64,000 bases of DNA from Thermochaetoides thermophila DSM 1495. Its lineage: Eukaryota > Ascomycota > Sordariomycetes > Sordariales > Chaetomiaceae. Position 1 is the first letter of the stretch; each line of letters starts with the position of its first letter. The stretch spans positions 435,819-499,818 of the forward strand of contig NW_006383039.1 of assembly GCF_000221225.1 (NCBI RefSeq). The letters are read 5' to 3'. Below the pieces are notes generated by a model. The model saw nothing but the letters and a program-made list of their open reading frames with translations. It had not been told where the DNA came from and did not search any database. Positions 44,252-56,700 of the stretch are shown here, piece by piece. The translations under genes and the position numbers were made by a program.

Positions 44252-45515
44252 CTATCCCAAGCTGCAACTTTTCTTGATGCTTGTTATTGAACTCACAGGT
44301 TTCGCTGTAACCAACGATTTTCGGCGCGACTGTATTGACCGCACCTCTGATGCTATGACCTTCGGTTTTTGTTGCTTGCTTATCCGGGAAGTGGCCTCTG
44401 CTGGCGGACTCATTCTTCTTTCTCTTCTCGATTGTGCGGCTGATTTTGATAGAGATTTTGCCCGTTTTGCCGGGCTGTGCTCTCTTTGTTTGTTTGTTAC
44501 TCGTGCTTCCCGGTTGGATTCTGTTGTGCTGGGTCTGCTGTATGCTGAGCGATCTGATGGTGATTGTGGCGCCCGTGATGAAGACAGATTTGGATGTCTC
44601 CGCTGAGAAGTGGACTGCTCTGTAGTATTTTCTCCCATCGATGCAGATGAAGATGGTGACGTAGGTTTTGGTGGTGCAGGTTTTGGTGCCGCTGAATAGA
44701 CTGTGGTTAGGGCGAGACTCATAGTCGGGGGAAATTAACAACTTACTGCCCGGGGTATATTGTCCAAGGTTGGACGTCAATCCTGGTGAAGAAAACTGCT
44801 CGCGACAATTGCATTCACCAGTGCTGCTGGGGCAACAATCAGGCTCAGACTCGGAAAATGAGTAAGCACGGCCCGGCGTCGAGGGGCGTGAGTCATCATA
44901 ATCGTGGAAGTTATCGCTCGGGGAGGCCACAGAGGAATCTGAACACATCGTCATAGACCGATGTGAGTCCGAATAGTAGGCCTTTGATGATAGCGTCTCA
45001 TGGGAGCCGGTGTCCGTCGAATCCGACATGGACTCCGGTTCATCGAACACGGTGCCAGAAGAGCCGTCGAAAGACCCAGAGCTGGAATCCTGATAACAGG
45101 TGCCGGACTTTGGTTGCGCAGGTTTGTACCAGGGGTGATCTGCAGGTAGATATGAGGCAAAAAAGCGCACAAGAGAATCAAAAGATTTAGTTCGAAAGAG
45201 CTGAATGGCAGGCTGCCACTGCTCGTTGCCGATGAAAGTAGGGTTGGCGATAATCTCCAAGGCGGCCGACTCCAAAATTTCGTTCAGTTCCTGAAGGCGT
45301 TGTTCCTTTCGTTTCTCGAGCATCCCGAGGAATTCCTCGGGGGAGGTCGCCAGGTGAGCTATCTCGCAGACATCGTGGTGAAATGCCTCCGGATCTAGGA
45401 TGGGAATTGTGACGGTGTTATACCGGTCGTGCAGAGAAGTAGTCAAGTCATCCTTCTTTAACCCAAACTTCCAGTAAGGCCATGACCAGGAACAACCCGA
45501 CATATCGTTATCCAT
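44252..45515 (-). CDS. Hypothetical Ser-rich protein with basic Ser/Arg tail
   Basis: 402 residues in two exons. Intron 44692-44746 (GTAAGT..TTCAG) joins GQYTPG to TAPKPAPPKPTS; without it the frame would end in an unlikely hydrophobic tail. The start is the ATG at 45513-45515 (MDNDMSGCSWSW), since the longer frame begins at a TTG. The N-terminal ~130 residues look folded, with helical text such as SPEEFLGMLEKRKEQRLQEL and FDSLVRFFASYLPADHPW. Then comes a long acidic Ser/Thr/Pro region and a basic tail (KRAKSLSKSAAQSRRERRMS). The tail suggests nuclear location or phosphoregulation; this is inference. I recall similar uncharacterised proteins in Aspergillus but no function. Confidence 0.75.
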
Positions 45516-47850
45516 TCTCTGATAGCTGCTGACTTGAGAGGTAGACAAGTGCCGGGGTTTGGTGTCTGAGTGGGGACTGAGTGGGCGAAGTGACCAAGAT
45601 TGAGGACAGTAGACTCGCGAAAATCGTTTGTAGTATAGAGCGCAAGACGGGAAGTCATCTAGTACGTGTGTGCAACACCGGGCATTGTGCAGCCGATTGC
45701 GAGTTTGCTTCGAGAATCGAACGGTCGTGATGTAATTGCGCGGGTGGGTCGTTTAGAAGGGACGGTCCTCGATGATCTCCTAGGGAGGAAAATGAGACGG
45801 AGGTGTTGCGAGAAGGGTCGTGGAAATGGGCGGCCGGTGCGGTTGGGGGAAGGAAGGGGACAAAGGAGAAGGCATACCACAGGTTGGAGGGTCGGGGGCA
45901 ACGCCTGGTGGCCAAACCGACAACAGCCTGAGAACGCACCTTTGTGGAACCTAAGAGTCTTTCAACAGCCAATCAAATGACTCTTACACTCCGCTCCGCC
46001 CCCCTGCAAAGTCGCTGTGCTAATGCGCCGATGGAGCCACAATTCTCCATCGACAAATCATCTCTCACTTCCAAAACCTTGGCGACAGGTCCTGCGCCAA
46101 CACAAAGATCGATCAAGGTATCCTGCTTCAAATAAAATCACGCAAAGCTGTTTGCATGGCTTTCCCTCCATGTGCGACTGCACAATACACACTACGTACA
46201 CGGTACAATACATTAGCACACTCTTGTCCCCAACCTTCAACCCACCAAGGAGTGACTGTAGCTCAGGTTCCGAGTATATGGTAACCGGAAGTGTAAGCAC
46301 AGTTTGCGCCAACCCAAGTGCAGCGAGGGCAATCAAGAGCCCCGCCAAAGGGTCAAGCACAGTGTTTATGAGCATTTGCACCAAAAGCGTGCACCTGCCG
46401 GGCAGACAATATCACGTTGCTGCCACGTTGGGCTTCATGGACCTTTATGGATTTCCCACAAACAAAACCTTGGCGGGCAGGCCGTTTTCGGGATCTCGTG
46501 TCCCCTCATTCCATCGAGAATGGGTGAACATCAGGATTCATCCAAAAGTATGGCTTACCTCTTTACCTTACCTCCAGTCGGGCACACCACAAGTGATCTA
46601 TCAGACTTCAAAGGAGTTAACCTAGCACGGTGATACAGCAATGCTTGATGTGAGTGAAGTGTTTGCGACCATCCGGACCAAATCTCTTGGTCTCACGAGG
46701 ATGACGCCCAACCCTCGCGCCACAAAGAGGGACCGAAGCTCCTCTTGATTGGTGTGTTCCCATGGGCACTTGTGAGTGGTGGGAGGGGGAACGGATTCTC
46801 CGGCGCCCAGGAAGAAGGGAACCGCCACTCGATTTTGGTACACAGCCTCAATCCCTGGTGTAGGCCATTTAGTGTCATGGTTGCGAGAGACCCTCGGATG
46901 AACCAAATCCCTCCGGTGTCATCCCAAGTCAGCAGTTGCATACGTTGCCAGATGCAAACAGCTGCCAAAAACATGGATCAGGGTTTAATGCTGCTCGCTT
47001 CTCTGCTTCACTTCGTTGCTCAACCTTGTCAGCGAGTAAGAGCGTAGCAACTTCTCATAATGTGTTTCTCTCGCCAACGCTGTCTTTGGAGGTGCCGGAA
47101 TGGCCCAAGACTATCTGGAACCACCAATCCTCGAGCTTCTTCTGTTTCCGGAGGAAAAAATTCTTCTGATGCAAGATGCTAAAGCGACGACTGGATCAAT
47201 CTCGACCTTCCAGGTTCAACAAAGCTCAGGTGCTTTAGGTATTTTTCGCAGACACTATCATCTGCTCCCACATCTGGGCCAATGCCCCTCCATCGAAATA
47301 ACTACAATGGTCGCGAGGCTTCTATGCGTCCGCTGACAACAACATGCGGACCTCCTATAGTGTTGCAGAGGAGCCCCCAGGCAGCTTTCCCTCGATTTGC
47401 TGCCCAGAATCTGCCAGTCATGACCGCCTGCAGCAAGGCTGATGGCCGCTCACAAGCTGTCCAGCCACTTTTCCCCGCTCACTCACCTTGCGCATCTGAC
47501 CAGGTTGTTTCTCATCATTCCCTCATCAACCCGCAACACATGTCCAAGGGATGATGTCCAACAATACATGATAAACACAGCAAGGGACTCCTTATTCTTT
47601 CGTTCTCCTTTCAGTTCGAGCCTCGTCGGCCCTTGTCTTGTATTCTCACTCGTTTCTATCACGCTTAACGTTCTGATCGACATCTTCGCTGCATCTCTCC
47701 CTTCTTCGTTTTATCGGTTGCCTTACCCCTCGCTCTGTGTCAGCCTGAAATTCCCAACGTCATTGTCGCTCGCAGCTGCGCTTGTGCTTGGTGCATGGCA
47801 TTACGCACTGGTTTTTCTGCATCCGTTATTTTGGGAAAGCCGCCTCCTTG
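45516..47850. other. Intergenic, divergent promoters
   Basis: 2.3 kb between the hypothetical gene (-) and the kinase gene (+). Frames up to 202 residues exist on the plus strand (46017-46625) but overlap antisense frames of similar length and show no domain. I call no gene here. Confidence 0.5.
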
Positions 47851-49722
47851 ATGCAAATGGCGATGAACCAGGTCAAAGAATGCTCGGAACACTCCGAGCA
47901 GAAGACCGAGCCCTTCTCACAAACCGAAATTCAGGCCAGGCTGAACCGTTCCCGTTACGAAGAACTGCAGATGCTAAGCAGCACTGTACCGCTGGATGAC
48001 CTCCATTTACCAGCCAACAGTCACGACATTCGCATCTTGCTTCGGCCCTTGGCCAAGAATCGCTCCTTGAGCCCAGGACAGAACTCGTTGTGGATGATGC
48101 TACGCACTGAGGCGGCCGGGCCAGATGAAGCATCACACAAGGTTTTGGCAGTGAGGCAGACACACAGGAACATTTGCTTCCCGGTTATGATGCAAAATCA
48201 ACAACATCCAGGTCGAGATCTGTCTTTTGATCTGTATTTCGATCCTCAGAGCGACAACTTGGTTATCTTAAACCGATCAGATACACCGTTCACGTTGCTA
48301 CGATTGTCTGACAAACCTGAGAACCTTCGCAGAGTGCAATTTGACATCAACCCTGGTTCTAGCAAAACTCTCGCTCCAGGAACCTGGAGGGCTAGCATGG
48401 ATGCTGTTGACCTGGTGGACTTTCGTATTCTTGAAAGGGCAATGCCCAGCTCTCACAGTCATTCAAGCCCGTCGGCTCACCCTCAGTGTTGTACACTAGG
48501 CCATACGCCCGAGGTGACAGGGAAAAGGCAGCTTGAAGACCAAGACGGCAACGAGAACGACGCCCCAGAGAAGAAGCGACGGCCAACGGATCCTGACGAC
48601 CAAAAGGGGGATGAGGATGGTGTTACCTTGATTCTCCCCGCTAAAAACAACCTCCTAGCTCTCAACTCATCCGAGAAGGATAAGGCAGTAGTCAAGTCTA
48701 CAGGACATGCCCTCCTGGATCTTCAACCAGGAGACACATTGCAGATCCCGATTTCAAATGGTGAAGCTCTAGTTGATTATAGCATCACGAAAATGGGGCC
48801 AATCGCTTCTACAAGCGCAGCGACTGTCTTCACGGCCGAGCTTTCTGACCATACAGACATCCCCAATGGCATTGTCGTGGTCAAGGTCCTGAAGACAAAG
48901 CATTCGACCACCAACGGCAACGAGAGTGCCGCGGCCCATCATGTCGTCCGCCAGGCACATTCCTGGCTGCGGGAATTCAGGAGCCAAAGCAACCTCAACC
49001 ACCCAAGCATTGTGCGGTTGTATGGCGGCGACGCTAGATATCTCTCGTTGTACATGGAACATGTAGATGCCAAAGACTTAACAGTCAGGGGTGTTTGGAG
49101 ATCGGATTCTGATTGGTTCATTGGAAGTCATGAAGATGCCAAAACCATTTTGCTAGACATCACGAATGCGCTGCACTATATGCACGGCAAGGGAAGGATT
49201 CACAACGACATCAAGCCAGGCAACATCCTGTACAGTCCTGAGAGGGGAGCTGTGCTCTGCGACATGGGCCTGTCGAGTCGAGACAAGGACGCGCCCAGCA
49301 CTGGCGGGACACCATGGTATATCCCACCTGAGTTCCTCGGTCTGATGCAGCGTGGAGCTCCCAGCGACGTGTGGGCATTGGGAGTAACGATGCTCTATGT
49401 TTTGAGGAGAATGCAGTGGCCGGACGCGCGGGCTCATAAAGCTCATCCAAAGCATTTACACTGGATGATCGCAGAAGTGAACGCGCGAACGCCTGCAGTT
49501 TCTCGCGGAATGCCGCCTACTCATTCGCGGGAAACGCCTGCTATGAGGATGCGCAAATGGCTGAATGAGGTTACTGTGGTCCGCAATGGACTTGACATGA
49601 CCGATCCCCTGGAGCGATTAGTCCACGGGATGCTGGCACCGAATCCAAAGGACCGTGTGTCGACGGCCACCATTCTGAACCATATCAAGTCGCTAACGGC
49701 GAAAATATCGTCCGACGGTTAA
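47851..49722 (+). CDS. Atypical fungal protein kinase with long N-terminal region
   Basis: 623 residues, intronless. The kinase domain is C-terminal (about 310-620): Lys345 in IVVVKVLK, HND-type catalytic loop IHNDIKPGNIL (H451-N452-D453, K455), DMG in place of DFG (471-473), GTPWYIPPE (Glu494 in place of APE) and SDVWALGVTMLYVL. Key catalytic residues (Lys, Asp, Asn, Asp) are kept, so it may be active despite the altered HRD and DFG. The N-terminal ~220 residues have a beta-rich segment (SFDLYFDPQSDNLVILNRSD), possibly a PH- or FHA-like fold. An acidic/basic linker with EKKRRP resembles a nuclear localisation signal. The start at 47851 is the first ATG of the frame. It belongs with lineage-expanded fungal kinases whose partners are unknown. 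Confidence 0.85.
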   Translation: MQMAMNQVKECSEHSEQKTEPFSQTEIQARLNRSRYEELQMLSSTVPLDDLHLPANSHDIRILLRPLAKNRSLSPGQNSLWMMLRTEAAGPDEASHKVLAVRQTHRNICFPVMMQNQQHPGRDLSFDLYFDPQSDNLVILNRSDTPFTLLRLSDKPENLRRVQFDINPGSSKTLAPGTWRASMDAVDLVDFRILERAMPSSHSHSSPSAHPQCCTLGHTPEVTGKRQLEDQDGNENDAPEKKRRPTDPDDQKGDEDGVTLILPAKNNLLALNSSEKDKAVVKSTGHALLDLQPGDTLQIPISNGEALVDYSITKMGPIASTSAATVFTAELSDHTDIPNGIVVVKVLKTKHSTTNGNESAAAHHVVRQAHSWLREFRSQSNLNHPSIVRLYGGDARYLSLYMEHVDAKDLTVRGVWRSDSDWFIGSHEDAKTILLDITNALHYMHGKGRIHNDIKPGNILYSPERGAVLCDMGLSSRDKDAPSTGGTPWYIPPEFLGLMQRGAPSDVWALGVTMLYVLRRMQWPDARAHKAHPKHLHWMIAEVNARTPAVSRGMPPTHSRETPAMRMRKWLNEVTVVRNGLDMTDPLERLVHGMLAPNPKDRVSTATILNHIKSLTAKISSDG

Positions 49723-49794
49723 AGGCTTTTTGCTTGGGAAGGTCACCTAACGGGAATTTGGATCAAGTCTTCCGTTTTGGATAGCCACCAGTTT

Positions 49795-49810
49795 GGGGGG
49801 GGGGGGGGGG
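49795..49810 (+). repeat. G16 homopolymer
   Basis: Sixteen consecutive G between the convergent 3' ends of the kinase gene and the Bim1-like gene. The exact length is uncertain in most sequencing chemistries. Confidence 0.8.
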
Positions 49811-49958
49811 AGAATGAATGATGCTGGTGAGGTGATACAGGCATTTATCTTGCCAGAACAAATACTGACATGACACTTAAGATATTATCTCTATTTTTGA
49901 CCCCAATCATTCCCTACACATTAGCGCCGTATCCGTCTCTACATGATACCATCCCCCC

Positions 49959-50719
49959 TCACAAACTCATACCAAACGCAAAAATGAGCGTCAAGGCTGC
50001 AACAGACGACAGCACACCCATGTTAACACCAATCGCCGGACCAGCACTGCTTCGCGTCGGGCCATTGTCACCAGCACCCTGACCATCACCTTCAGTCGAC
50101 GAGCTATCCGAGCCAGAGCTGGCCTGCGCCGTGATCGGGGCGTACGTGACACCCTCTGTGACACACTCCTCATCGCTCAGCGGTGTTGCGTTCGCGCGGA
50201 AGCGGATGTTGGCGCAGTTGTACAGCGCGTTGCCGTTTTCGCCGATGGTCACAACCTGCAGGCTGGCGTCGGAGCCGTCCGAGATGGGCAGGTTGGTAGG
50301 CAGTGCGAGCTTCTTGACGCACAGCGTGCCGTTGCCGGTCGAGTTCCAGAAGGGGTTGGTCAGGGTGTAGTTGAAGTTGGAAACATCAGACCCCAGGCCG
50401 AGGTTGATGAAGATGTAGGTCCACTTGTGGTGCAGGTCCAGCTTGATGCTGCCGCCGTCAAGGGGCCATTCGGTGCGGGGTGCGTCGGTCAAGTTGCCCG
50501 GGACGCCGGCGCCTGGAGTTTAGGTGGTTAGGTTCCTGCATTCGAGTGAGTGTGGGAATGTGGAGGGGAACGCGTACAAGGCTGGATCCATTGTGAGTAG
50601 TGGGTGCCGTGATCGTGGCTTGCTGAGAGGGTATCGGCCCGCATGGGCGGGTACTCGATACCGAAGTGGGCTTGCGCGAGGTGCGCAACCGCTAGGAGAG
50701 CGAGCGTCTTGAGGGCCAT
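49959..50719 (-). CDS. Secreted, GPI-anchored Bim1/X325-like copper-binding protein
   Basis: 231 residues in two exons; intron 50513-50577 (GTACGC..CCAG) restores the conserved PCAGVPGN. The signal peptide ends AHLAQA, so the mature chain begins with His18 (HFGIEYPPMRADTL), the hallmark N-terminal histidine of LPMO-like proteins. LDLHHKW supplies the second histidine (75/76), and TLCVKKLALP and ALYNCANIRF follow. N-glycosylation sites are many (NLT, NYT, NST, NGT, NAT). The Ser/Gly-rich tail and final hydrophobic stretch (VLSSVAALTLIFAFG) fit a GPI anchor. Known relatives (Bim1/Cbi1) help copper acquisition at the cell surface and do not cleave polysaccharide. An insertion with three histidines (SASHDHGTHYSQW) lies close behind the N-terminus. 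Confidence 0.9.
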
Positions 50720-53700
50720 TTTGGCGGATAATATGATAGAGTTGGATGAACAAGTGACAGCGACAGGATAGGTGCAGAGATTAGAGTATTAAAGGACCAA
50801 AGGTCTCCAAGCCAACAACCAACCGGCGGCGTACGAAAGATGCGAGGCACCGTTGTACAACAACAACAAACCAACAAAAGGGTTGCCTGTAGTCGAATCA
50901 GAGGGGTCTAGCGCGACTTGATGACTTTTTTTATAGTCCGCCACTTCCTGTGCGTATGTTTGTCGAACCCCTTTTAGGATTAAGGTCGCGCTAACCTTGC
51001 GCGTCGCGCGGGGGATCGCTGACCCAAGTCTGGGGAACCATCGAAAACCTGCTCGCACTGCATGGCGGCATGGCGCATCTTAGATTGTCAGCTAGGGAAA
51101 CACCTCCATCCAATCGCCGTATTTCCACTGCGTACCTGACAGGGTTTGCATCGCGGACCATCCCACGACAACCTGGGAGCGAGCGACCTACGATCTGGAT
51201 TCAGCACGACGAGCGACGCACAGAGCGGTAATTGAGCAAGTTTACCACTCTGCCATCTGCATCTTCCCATCTTGCCCCCCCCCCGGTCTTCCCATCCATC
51301 TTGCTCATCCCAATGCAATGCAATGTTGTCCGGGCTCGGCATTCGGTCGGATTCGGCCGTGATTAGCGAGGACAACCCAGCTCCCTGGGGAACCGCCCCA
51401 TCGGCCTTTGTCACTCGAGCGGATCAGACCCCAACCCAACAGCAGGGATGAACTTGGAGGTGTGATGACCCAATCAGCGTGTGTCGAAGCTTTCTCGCTT
51501 GCCTGATGCGGCAAGTTCCCCTCTTCTTGTGAGTGGCGGGTCACTCGGACCTTGGCGCGTTGCCCGCTTGGCTGGGTCAGCGTGCGTTGGGTGGGCGTGG
51601 GAAACTTGCTCAAACAGCCGCATGAGGGAATGCTGGGCATTTTGTGGGAGAGATGTTGGTTGACAACTTGGCATTTTTCTTTTGTTTTATTCTGGGATTA
51701 CTCGCTTTTTGGCTTCGATGTTTCCGTTTAGTTTATTTTTGGAGGCGGGAACTAGTGTAAAAGATCCTTTAAACAGATTTTCTCCCGACGTCCTGAAGAT
51801 TTCTGGAGATTTGGGTTGTTAGGGGGTTGGTTGTTAGAGTTTCTCTATTTTGACTTCATAGAAATAACCTACAAAGTGTGGTCGATGGCCTTCCAGGATA
51901 TAAATTGTTCAAAAGTTCTGCGGTATGACCAAAAGTGTTCCAACTTTTCTTGTCTATTATTTTATACATTGTTGGTTTTTGGAGACCTGCTTAGCAACAA
52001 ACATGATCTCCATTGACAAAGCCCATCAACCCCTCTGTACAGTAGATCTTTGTGTGCTGTCGTAGTTGAGCCAGGACACCCATTGAGGAATCCCCCGCAG
52101 CCACACTTATGGAGACGCGACACTGATCCTCATGTTTCTGGAACAGAGACGACCAAAGGATAGGCGTCAGCAGTCGAAAATGAATCTCTTTGTTCCCACC
52201 GTTAGCGATACCCTTTATAATTGGAGTCAACGGAATAGATCAACGGAAGGTACTTAACAACAACGACCGTGTCGTAAGAGGCACGGCAATGCCCTTGTGA
52301 CCGAACTGTGTGTGGGATCTTTGCTATGATAAGGCATATCTGCTAAGGCCATCTTGAAAGTCTTTCAGAGTCACTACATCATAACTTCTGGCAAAGACTG
52401 CCCAGTACTCGGACCGCAGGAAGAGGCCGACATCACTAACAGAAGCTCAAAGGCGATTGTCCTATTCTTCCACTTAGCATTTACTCACTGACTGCAGTTT
52501 GGCAGTATCTTATCCTGCAAGCAACTCGGGAGTTCGAGCTTGGTCTAACCTTAACCATCGATAAGGTTAAAGTGACAGCTGAGGACCTCCTTGTGCTTTT
52601 GGTCTCGCTGTGTGGAGTTGTGCGGAAGATATCCCTTGCAACTTAAAGACTTGGCTCTCCACGCAATGCTAGTTTTAGCGGGATTTTGGGTTCAGGCGGG
52701 GTTCTTTGGTTGCCTGCGTTCTGGCCAAGTTCACAACTAACTTCTTCGGCACCCTGAGAGCTCGAAACGAATAAGCCTTGCTGCTACAATCACGGTAAAA
52801 CAAGAAAAGCGACGTACAACCGACCCTCAAGACCGGCCGTGAGGAGCAGGGAAGCCGTAGCATGTTAACCTCATTTCATTATGTCCGTGGATGCTGACAT
52901 TGATCTGGCTTTAGCACCAGCGCAGCACAGCACAACCGCCCGCAGCTCTTATCGCCGCTGAAGCCCCTATTGGATGCAAACCTTGCCGAGAGCTGAAAGG
53001 CAACAACTTGATTGCAATGTCGCGGCTGCTGGAGCAGTTTGAGTGGCTAGCTCGGTGAATAGGAATGCAGGTAGTGCTTGAGCTTAAGCTTTAGTTGGCT
53101 CAAGTTCCACGCGTACTCTTCCCTTAACCTGATTGGTTGTTTACTACTCGCCCTTTGCTGTCTACTACTTGCAAGGTCTTTACGACTAGTCGCCTAACGG
53201 ACACCTGACAAGGAACGTATTCGCCTGTTTCGAGGCTTTCAGAGTCCAGCTCTAACCGTAGTATATTTGGACGTCAGATACCTATACATTGAAAGTTATG
53301 CACCATCGACAACACAGCAAGGACAAAACGATGATCAACAACGAGGCCACAAGCGCGAATGCTTGTTCACAGATGAACTTGCATCCGAAAGCTCTCGGTA
53401 GAAGCACCGGCCTGAGGCACCTGGCTCTTGATCAGGAAATCGTCGATGACGGCACCTTGTAATGTCTCTGGAGAAAGTTAATGTATGGCGTTGCCGTCTA
53501 CACTGTCTCAATCCTTCACACATCGCTCTTTTATCTTCATGATATTTCTCGCTCTCAAATGTACTTATGCTGTGCCGATTCTTCCTATAATCCATAACAT
53601 TTCCGCACTCTTTAAACATCGGCATTGTGGTTTGTGTTTGCTTACGGCATTTAGGTCACCTGTAGATACTAACCGCCGTCTGTTAGCTTGCCATTACCGG

Positions 53701-56700
53701 CGACAGCGGATTGAGAGCAGAGTCAACGGACCTCCAAGCCAGCCTAGGGCCGAGTCTTAGTTGAGGTTAAGTTGTGCTCCACCAGGTACGATCCATCAAG
53801 GCTGCTAGCAGGGACGTAGGATCAGTGGTCACAATGATCAAGTATGCACCCATCAATATCTCTAGAACAGTAACTCCCGGTTTAGGGAGAGAGAATGTCT
53901 AATTTAAATGTGGTACCACAAGTCTTGATGTGGCATGAACTCTGCAGTAAGGGTGTGCTGTCTTGTTCTCAGCGGCGAATCAGTGGAGTTCCGAGCTGCC
54001 TAATACTGCTTGCCAACTTGCCACTTATAAGTACAGAGTCAGACAGCTTCAACTCAAATCAAGTAAGAAACCACTATCATAGCACTGCAAAACAGTAATT
54101 CACACTTGTACATGGCATTCCACACCAGTTGCATTAGTGAATGCTTACTATTTTCTATGTTTTCCTATCCACATCTCAAAAATTTAACGGAAAGACTCTA
54201 TTATCACTGCACGCCGCGCTTCAGACTGATCGATGTCTATTGGTGGGCTGCGGTACAGCCATCATCTCTATATACATCCAAGAACTACCAAGCGAGCAGC
54301 TCGCTAATTCAGAAGCCTGTCCATGCCACTAGGAAGCTTTCCAGCAACAATGTGATGCGGTTAGAAACTGTAACGGATGACTTGGTCTGGTGCAGGCAGG
54401 GATCGACAATAGGTTAAATGGGTTAGATGATGGCCATTGACGATGTGGGGTGCACAACGAAGTCAATTAGTACGTGTAATAATCTTCCTTGGTCCTCGAT
54501 GTCCTTGTGTTAGGGAGAAGAAAACCAAGAGAAGTCTATCGTGTCTGACTAGCTTCCTTTATAAAATCTTCTCGGCCATCCGGTTCATACTTTTCGGTCA
54601 TGCGGCTTCCAGATATCTTCTGGAATCAACCACGGGTTCGTGCCTTTCACAATCATTCTATCTCCGGTGTCCCTTATGTTTGGCAGTCAGGGATACCCAT
54701 TTTCCTTGGACTGCCGTGTCAGGGTGACAGAAACAGTACGTCTCTCTATACGTTCAGCCAATGTCCAACCCAGCGCAGATACCATCGAAGAAGCGACCAG
54801 CATGGCTGTCACGATCGTCCATTGAAAAAAGTAGCGGTATACGCTCAGGTTTGATATCATCTATCATCTGAAGAGAACTGTCCTGGTCCATCGCGCCTCA
54901 ACATCATGGACGTATCATTCTCTCCAAATTCACCACCTCCGATGCATCAGCTGCCCCCTCATCATACACACACTTCGCGATCTGGTCCGGCCAGCCCCCC
55001 ACCCTAAGACGTCGACATTTCCTTCTCAACCTCATCCTCCACGTCCCCATTTTCATCCCATTCTCCCCCACAAGCTTCCCAAACGATACCAACTACGCAT
55101 CCCACTTCATGTCCTCCTCAAACCCGCCCACGTTTCCCTCCAACCCCACAGGGGACAGAAATGACAGTAAGACTAACACTAAAACTCGAATGGCTGTAAG
55201 CCGCATCTGGACTCTCATGCCCATCTGAGTTCATACCTTTCGCAACTATGTGCCTAAACCCTTGATCTTCGTTAGCTCCAGGTTTTAGCCTTCGGGTGTT
55301 TAATCTTTTAGTAAGGGACCAAGCTTTAAGCATTCAACGTACTACGGCTTTGAATCCTGATAGCTTTACCACTGAGTAATTCGTACATGAGGTGGCAGAA
55401 CCTCTAAATTAGAAGAGAAGGTGGGTATTAGAATGTTCTGACAATCCTGGTTGCCGTCTTGGCTCTCGTCGCAGATAGGGCAAGGTGGAGATTCATGCCA
55501 GGACTGAATAAGCATGATCTTAGCTTATCTCTTTGACTTATCATATCCTAAGCTTAATCTTTAGTCGACATCACGCAGGCTCTCAACACGCCTTGAGGAG
55601 GTGGCCTACAGTCCTTGGTGGTCATCCAGTTTCTCCCATCAACACTTTCTGTCGATAGGCCTTGTAATATGCATGCTGGGACAACATGCGCATTGCGCTG
55701 ACTGGAAGATGGAAGAGCGAACCTTCACGGTGAGGGACTCACCTATAGAGAGGACAGGATCCAAGGAGTGGATTCCCAGTGTCCCATCGCTGCGACTCTT
55801 TTCCATCCACCAAGAGACTGATGTCGCAACAATGAACAACAAATGAGAAATTTGCGTTCCTCAATCTACCTGCTTTGTAGAGTCTTGTCTCCTTCGGAGA
55901 AGACCTTGCCGTTATTGAGATCATGTCACATTGCACTTATTGTAGGTCATCGGAAACGCAGGTAGGCTCCCTTGATTTGGCGTCGCCCCTCCTGAACCAC
56001 TCTCTCCATCTTGTCGTTAGTTGGGCGCAGGCAGGTATTCCAGACCCACCTAGCTCTTTCGTAGGTTGCTTCATCTATTTACACAGGGCCCTTTCCCGAC
56101 TATCCTTACAACATCAAGTTTAAGAGCTTACACGGAACATTGTGACAGCACTATACATGCTGGGCTTCGAACAGCAACCATCTCTCCGACATAACGATCT
56201 ATGCGGCCTTTCGGAGGGCCTGGAGGAGAAGCTTGTGGTGGGGATTGGGCGGCAAGCCAAGCGAATAGGTTTATGGGGGTCTAGCACTGTGCTGATACGC
56301 GCAATGATTGTTGCGGCGGTGCCCGAATGCCATGAACTCACAAATGTTCGGCACTCAATTGATGCATACTCAAGGCCTAAAACCGCTATCCACGTGAACT
56401 TTTCGCACCTTATCCGTAAATAAGATAAGGTCTTGTAGCTGAGGAAATGGAAAGTTGGATAGATGCAATGACAGGCATTAATGACGCGTCTGACAGCCCG
56501 AGCGCGTTGTGGAACTCCCCATGAGCCCTCTTGCCAGCTGAAAACAGCTGACGATCTGAAACTCTGCAGCCTGCTTTATCGTCGCGGCTCAGGAAGGTCA
56601 AAATTCAGGGCTTTTGGCTTTTACCAGCAAATTTCACAACTGAGAGACAACTTGGTGCTGTGTTAGGACCCAGAATGACATCTAGGTACCATCTTGCTTT

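Noticed and set aside
46017..46625. 202-codon plus-strand frame
   Set aside because: Overlaps an equally long antisense frame, no domain or splice evidence; likely promoter or UTR sequence.
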